Assembly: GCA_900544295.1 (NCBI GenBank)
Contig: UQUO01000072.1
Coordinates: 1-8,561, forward strand
Direction of reading: 5' to 3'
Origin: an uncultured Eubacteriales bacterium
GTDB lineage: Bacteria; Bacillota; Clostridia; Oscillospirales; Oscillospiraceae
Length of the DNA stretch: 8,561 nucleotides
The translations under genes were made by a program, and so were the position numbers. Positions within the stretch are counted from its first letter, which is position 1; every line of letters starts with the position of its first letter. This document shows positions 6,058-8,561 of this stretch, in pieces. The notes under the pieces were generated by a model, which was not told the origin of the DNA, ran no database searches, and saw only the letters and a list, made by a program, of their open reading frames with translations.

Positions 6058-6327
6058 ATGGCAGAAGAGAACAAGAGCACCGCACCGGTGAAGGTCTCCA
6101 CGAACGCCGTCAAGAAGAATGAAGGCAAGCTGCCCTTCGGCAAGCGCGTCGCCAAGTGGTTCCGCGAGATGCGCAGCGAGGCGCGCAAGGTCATCTGGCC
6201 GACGCCGAAGCAGACCCTCAACAACACGGCTGTGGCGCTGGGGATGATGGTCGTCTCCGCCCTGGTTCTCTGGGGCTTCGACACCCTCGCCAAGCTGGGC
6301 GTGCAGACGCTCATAGACCTGGTGTAA
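6058..6327 (+). CDS. secE: Preprotein translocase subunit SecE
   Basis: The essential small subunit that clamps SecY in the SecYEG protein-export channel of the cytoplasmic membrane. The 89 residues show the short Bacillota architecture: a charged N-terminal tail (1-30), the conserved amphipathic segment EMRSEARKVIWPTPKQTL (37-54), and one membrane helix at about 55-75 (NTAVALGMMVVSALVLWGF), instead of the three helices of enterobacterial SecE. The ATG at 6058 is 11 bases after AAGGAG (6041-6046). An earlier ATG at 6050 reads only M-A-stop, its TAA overlapping the secE ATG as TAATG. NusG follows after 5 bases. Identification is secure from the motif, length and neighbours. Confidence 0.95.
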   Translation: MAEENKSTAPVKVSTNAVKKNEGKLPFGKRVAKWFREMRSEARKVIWPTPKQTLNNTAVALGMMVVSALVLWGFDTLAKLGVQTLIDLV

Positions 6328-6332
6328 GGCGG

Positions 6333-6857
6333 ATGGCGGAAGAAGCAAAGTGGTATGTGGTCCACACATACTCCGGCTACGAAAACGCCGTGGCTGCCGC
6401 CGTCATGAAGGCGGCCGAAAACCGCAAGATGCAGGACCTCATCCAGGAGGTCAATATCCCGCTCGAAACCGTCACCGAGCACACCGACAACGGCGACAAG
6501 ACCTATGAACGCAAGGTCTTCCCCGGCTACGTGCTCGTGAAGATGATAATGACGGACGAGAGCTGGCACCTCGTGCGCAACGTGCGCGGCGCCACCGGCT
6601 TCGTCGGCACGTCGAACAAGGCGATACCGCTGACGGAGCAGGAGATCTACGACCTCGGCGTCGAAAGGCACGAGATCGTCCTCGGCTACGAGGTGGGCGA
6701 CACCGTGAAGGTCACGGACGGCCCGCTGGACGGCTTCCTCGGCACGGTCGAGGAGCTGGAGCCGGAGAAGGACCGCGTGCGCGTCGTGGTCTCCATGTTC
6801 GGGCGCGAGACCCCCGTGGACCTCGAGCTCGACCAGGTCGAGCCCGTCAAGGACTGA
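6333..6857 (+). CDS. nusG: Transcription termination/antitermination factor NusG
   Basis: A 174-residue elongation factor that binds RNA polymerase and affects pausing, Rho-dependent termination and transcription-translation coupling. The NGN domain (about 1-110) begins with AKWYVVHTYSGYEN (5-18) and includes ERKVFPGYVLVKM (59-71) and VRNVRGATGFVGT (81-93). The C-terminal KOW domain (about 119-174) has VGDTVKVTDGPLDGFLG (121-137) and MFGRETPVDLELDQVE (155-170). The start at 6333 gives the standard N-terminus. The only purine-rich sequence upstream (AAGGCGG) abuts the ATG, so a normally spaced ribosome binding site is missing. With only 5 bases after the secE stop, translation is probably coupled to secE. 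Confidence 0.96.
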   Translation: MAEEAKWYVVHTYSGYENAVAAAVMKAAENRKMQDLIQEVNIPLETVTEHTDNGDKTYERKVFPGYVLVKMIMTDESWHLVRNVRGATGFVGTSNKAIPLTEQEIYDLGVERHEIVLGYEVGDTVKVTDGPLDGFLGTVEELEPEKDRVRVVVSMFGRETPVDLELDQVEPVKD

Positions 6858-6898
6858 CGGCCGGCCAACAAATCGTTATTGAAAGGGTGCTTAGATAA

Positions 6899-7324
6899 AT
6901 GGCACAGAAAGTTGTCGGATATATCAGATTCCAGGTGCCGGCCGGCAAGGCCACCCCGGCGCCCCCCGTCGGCCCCGCCCTGGGCCAGTACGGCGTGAAC
7001 ATCGGCCAGTTCACCAAGGACTTCAACGAGCGCACCAAGGCCGACATGGGCATGATGATCCCCGTCGTCATCACGGTGTACTCCGACAGGAGCTTCACCT
7101 TCATCACCAAGACCCCGCCCGCGGCCCTGCTCATCAAGAAGGCCTGCGGCATCGACAAGGCTTCCGGCGTCCCCCAGCGCGACAAGGTCGCCACCATCAG
7201 CAAGGAAGACCTGCGCAAGATCGCCGAGCAGAAAATGCCCGACCTCAACTGCACCAGCGTCGAGGCCGCCATGTCCATGATCGCCGGCACCTGCCGCAGC
7301 ATGGGCGTAGTCGTCGGCGACTGA
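6899..7324 (+). CDS. rplK: 50S ribosomal protein L11
   Basis: A 141-residue protein of the GTPase-associated centre; with 23S rRNA it forms the site where elongation factors act and where thiostrepton binds. The N-terminal domain has [21 protein letters not shown] (13-33), including the proline-rich thiostrepton-contact region, and the rRNA-binding C-terminal domain has [20 protein letters not shown] (113-132). The length is exactly that usual for the family. The ATG at 6899 has AAAGGGTG nine bases upstream. It is separated from nusG by 41 bases, with no hairpin or promoter of note in between, and precedes rplA. Confidence 0.97.
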   Translation: MAQKVVGYIRFQVPAGKATPAPPVGPALGQYGVNIGQFTKDFNERTKADMGMMIPVVITVYSDRSFTFITKTPPAALLIKKACGIDKASGVPQRDKVATISKEDLRKIAEQKMPDLNCTSVEAAMSMIAGTCRSMGVVVGD

Positions 7325-7335
7325 GCTGCCCCAAA

Positions 7336-7382
7336 CGTGGGAGGAGTGAGCCCCCGCGGCTCAACATCTCCGACGAACCACA
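7336..7382 (+). promoter_or_regulatory. Putative L1-binding RNA operator between rplK and rplA
   Basis: Seen: a lower stem GTGG (7337-7340) / CCAC (7378-7381), an internal loop GA (7341-7342) opposite GACGAA (7372-7377), a middle stem GGAG (7343-7346) / CTCC (7368-7371), and an upper hairpin TGAGCC (7347-7352) / GGCTCA (7358-7363) with a four-base bulge, 7364-7367. Known: L1 binds 23S rRNA and its own mRNA through a stem with an asymmetric loop of this kind, GA opposite a longer GA-and-A-rich side. The element ends five bases before the rplA AGGAGG (7387-7392). Inferred: free L1 binds here and represses rplA translation. Confidence 0.65.
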
Positions 7383-7400
7383 TTTTAGGAGGAAAGCAAA

Positions 7401-8093
7401 TTGTTCAGAGGTAAGAATTATAAAGAGAGCGCAAAGCTCATAGATAAGCAGGCTCTGTACGACCCGAAGGACGCCTTCGACCTCGTCTGCAAGGCCTCCA
7501 AGGCGAAGTTCGACGAGACGGTCGAGCTGCACGTGAAGCTGGGCGTTGACTCCCGTCACGCCGACCAGCAGGTCCGCGGCGCCATCGTGCTGCCCAACGG
7601 CACCGGCAAGACCCTGCGCGTCCTGGTCTTCTGCAAGCCCGAGCGCGAGGAGGAGGCCAAGGCGGCCGGCGCCGATTACGCCGGCGGTCAGGACCTCGTC
7701 CAGAAGATCCAGACCGAGAACTGGTTCGAGTTCGACACGGTCATCGCCTCGCCCGACATGATGGGCGTCGTCGGCCGCCTCGGCAAGCTGCTCGGCCCCA
7801 AGGGCCTCATGCCCTCCCCCAAGGCCGGCACCGTCACCCCGAACATCGCCCAGGCCATCCAGGAGGCCAAGGCCGGCAAGATCGAGTACAGGCTCGACAA
7901 GACCAACATCATCCACTGCCCCATCGGCAAGGTCAGCTTCGGCGCGGACAAGCTGGTCGAGAACTACAACGCCCTCATCGGCGCCATCATCAAGGCCAAG
8001 CCCGCCGCCGCCAAGGGCCAGTATATCCGCAGCTGCGTCACCGCCTCCACCATGGGCCCCGGCGTGAAGATCAACGCCAACAAGCAGCTGTAA
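7401..8093 (+). CDS. rplA: 50S ribosomal protein L1
   Basis: A 230-residue protein of the mobile L1 stalk, which helps release deacylated tRNA from the E site; in many bacteria it also represses its own mRNA. Residues 1-20 ([14 protein letters not shown]) and [20 protein letters not shown] (41-60) match the N-terminal part of domain I, the signature [21 protein letters not shown] (125-145) lies in domain II, and MGPGVKIN (218-225) is near the end. The start is TTG at 7401, with AGGAGG (7387-7392) eight bases upstream; no ATG fits near the N-terminus. Length is normal. It is the last gene before a strong terminator, so rplJ and rplL, which often follow, are not in this transcript. Confidence 0.97.
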   Translation: MFRGKNYKESAKLIDKQALYDPKDAFDLVCKASKAKFDETVELHVKLGVDSRHADQQVRGAIVLPNGTGKTLRVLVFCKPEREEEAKAAGADYAGGQDLVQKIQTENWFEFDTVIASPDMMGVVGRLGKLLGPKGLMPSPKAGTVTPNIAQAIQEAKAGKIEYRLDKTNIIHCPIGKVSFGADKLVENYNALIGAIIKAKPAAAKGQYIRSCVTASTMGPGVKINANKQL

Positions 8094-8106
8094 GCAGGGA
8101 TCGCTT

Positions 8107-8140
8107 AAAAAGCCCCGTCCATTTCGGACGGGGCTTTTTT
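8107..8140 (+). terminator. Intrinsic terminator of the ribosomal operon
   Basis: A perfect 10-bp stem, AGCCCCGTCC (8111-8120) / GGACGGGGCT (8126-8135), with a five-base loop and a run of T to 8140. Four A before the stem extend the pairing. It lies 14 bases after the rplA stop. The A-run on the left makes it plausible in the leftward direction too. Confidence 0.93.
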
Positions 8141-8336
8141 ATCGCCGCCGCGCGGCAGATAAAATCGGTATAACAATAATTAACGTCCGTATGGGCGGGG
8201 TCCCACCCCCTCCCGGCGCCGGAGGATCTCGCAGCATATCACGTGGCACACAGCCCGTTTCCCACCCGTCGCAGGGGTCGGCGTCCCCGACGACCCTTTC
8301 CTTCGTCCACCGCCGGACACGCGGTGTCGCGCGGGC
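8141..8336. other. Intergenic stretch without a recognisable gene
   Basis: Open frames here are short, cross the repeat or lack a ribosome binding site, and none resembles a known protein. A GGGGT-CCC-ACCCC hairpin (8197-8209) is the only small structure noted. An AT-rich patch at 8158-8182 contains TATAAC but no matching -35, so I call no promoter. GGGCGGGGTCC (8193-8203) also occurs in the repeat modules, which may make this a fragment of one. Confidence 0.5.
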
Positions 8337-8490
8337 TGCGGGCGGCAGAGCCGCCCGCAAAGGGGGAACCCCCGGCGAGGGTTCCCCCTTTGACCCCCTC
8401 CTGCGCTTTGTGAGCATAGAGAAACGCCCAGGGGCTCCGCCCCTGGACCCCGCCCGCTTTTTTGTAAAAAAGCGGGGCAAAAAACTTTTA
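8337..8490 (-). repeat. Structured intergenic repeat module, copy 2 (inverted)
   Basis: Read leftward from 8490, the first 59 bases equal copy 1 (5256-5314) exactly, including the CCCGCTTTTTT / AAAAAAGCGGG hairpin. The second stem, CCAGGGGC-GGA-GCCCCTGG, is perfect here. The extra GC hairpin present in copy 1 at 5318-5337 is absent. The 50-base block 8408-8359 differs from copy 1 at two positions, which form one compensating pair. The last hairpin (8346-8338 with 8358-8350, TCT loop on this strand) is in the same place as in copy 1 but its arms differ. Copies 1 and 2 are in opposite orientation on either side of the rpmG-rplA operon. Confidence 0.85.
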
Positions 8491-8561
8491 CTGGGCTAGA
8501 CTTCCGCCAGCCCAAGCCCCTCGCCCCTGGGGCGAGTGATTCAATCCGTCCGCGAAGCGGA
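8491..8561. other. Right-edge intergenic segment with small hairpins
   Basis: An inverted repeat CTCGCCCC-T-GGGGCGAG (8519-8535) and a TCCGC-GAA-GCGGA hairpin (8549-8561, ending at the edge) are seen. On the minus strand one frame enters from the right edge and ends in TAA at 8491-8489, at the edge of repeat copy 2. It could be the tail of a leftward gene, but about 23 codons are too few to tell. Confidence 0.35.

Noticed and set aside
8139..8515. Overlapping open frames on both strands near the right end (about 100-113 codons)
   Set aside because: They run through the inverted repeat module, are rich in Arg/Gly/Pro, and resemble no protein; the frames are open because of base composition.

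Overview
The window is an ordinary housekeeping stretch from a GC-rich bacterium, most likely a Bacillota of the class Clostridia. The evidence is the uninterrupted order rpmG-secE-nusG-rplK-rplA, a zinc-type L33, a very short SecE, strong AGGAGG-like ribosome binding sites, sigma-A-type promoters with 17-base spacers, and some GTG and TTG starts. No species can be named from the sequence alone. I see no mobile element with a transposase, no CRISPR array, no tRNA or rRNA gene, and no protein of unknown family.

Layout. Bases 1-153 are an intergenic hairpin-rich stretch that runs off the left edge. The minus strand then carries asnS (asparaginyl-tRNA synthetase), an 11-bp hairpin read as its terminator, and a separately promoted two-gene operon, folC-ruvX, with a 4-base GTGA overlap. 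At 3318-3427 is a compact divergent control region: the promoters for asnS (leftward) and cysK (rightward) lie on the same bases and share part of their -10 boxes. On the plus strand, cysK (O-acetylserine sulfhydrylase) and a DagK/YegS-type lipid kinase form an operon with a 9-base gap. A 632-base gap follows (5237-5868). It holds a structured intergenic repeat, further hairpins, a near-consensus promoter and a folded leader. The plus-strand operon rpmG-secE-nusG-rplK-rplA then runs to a strong intrinsic terminator at 8107-8140. The right end (8141-8561) has no convincing gene and holds a second, inverted copy of the intergenic repeat.

How the genes fit together. The ribosomal operon makes two 50S proteins of the GTPase-centre and L1-stalk regions (L11, L1), L33, the essential translocon subunit SecE and the transcription factor NusG. 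Between rplK and rplA is an RNA fold that looks like the L1 binding site, so L1 probably limits its own translation there. The left half supplies Asn-tRNA, folate polyglutamylation, a RuvX/YqgF nuclease-fold protein, cysteine synthesis and a lipid kinase; no pathway links these.

The most interesting signals are non-coding: the covarying repeat modules that flank the ribosomal operon, the overlapping asnS/cysK promoters with a dyad on the cysK -35, the putative L1 operator, and the structured leader before rpmG. I found no undescribed protein-based system.
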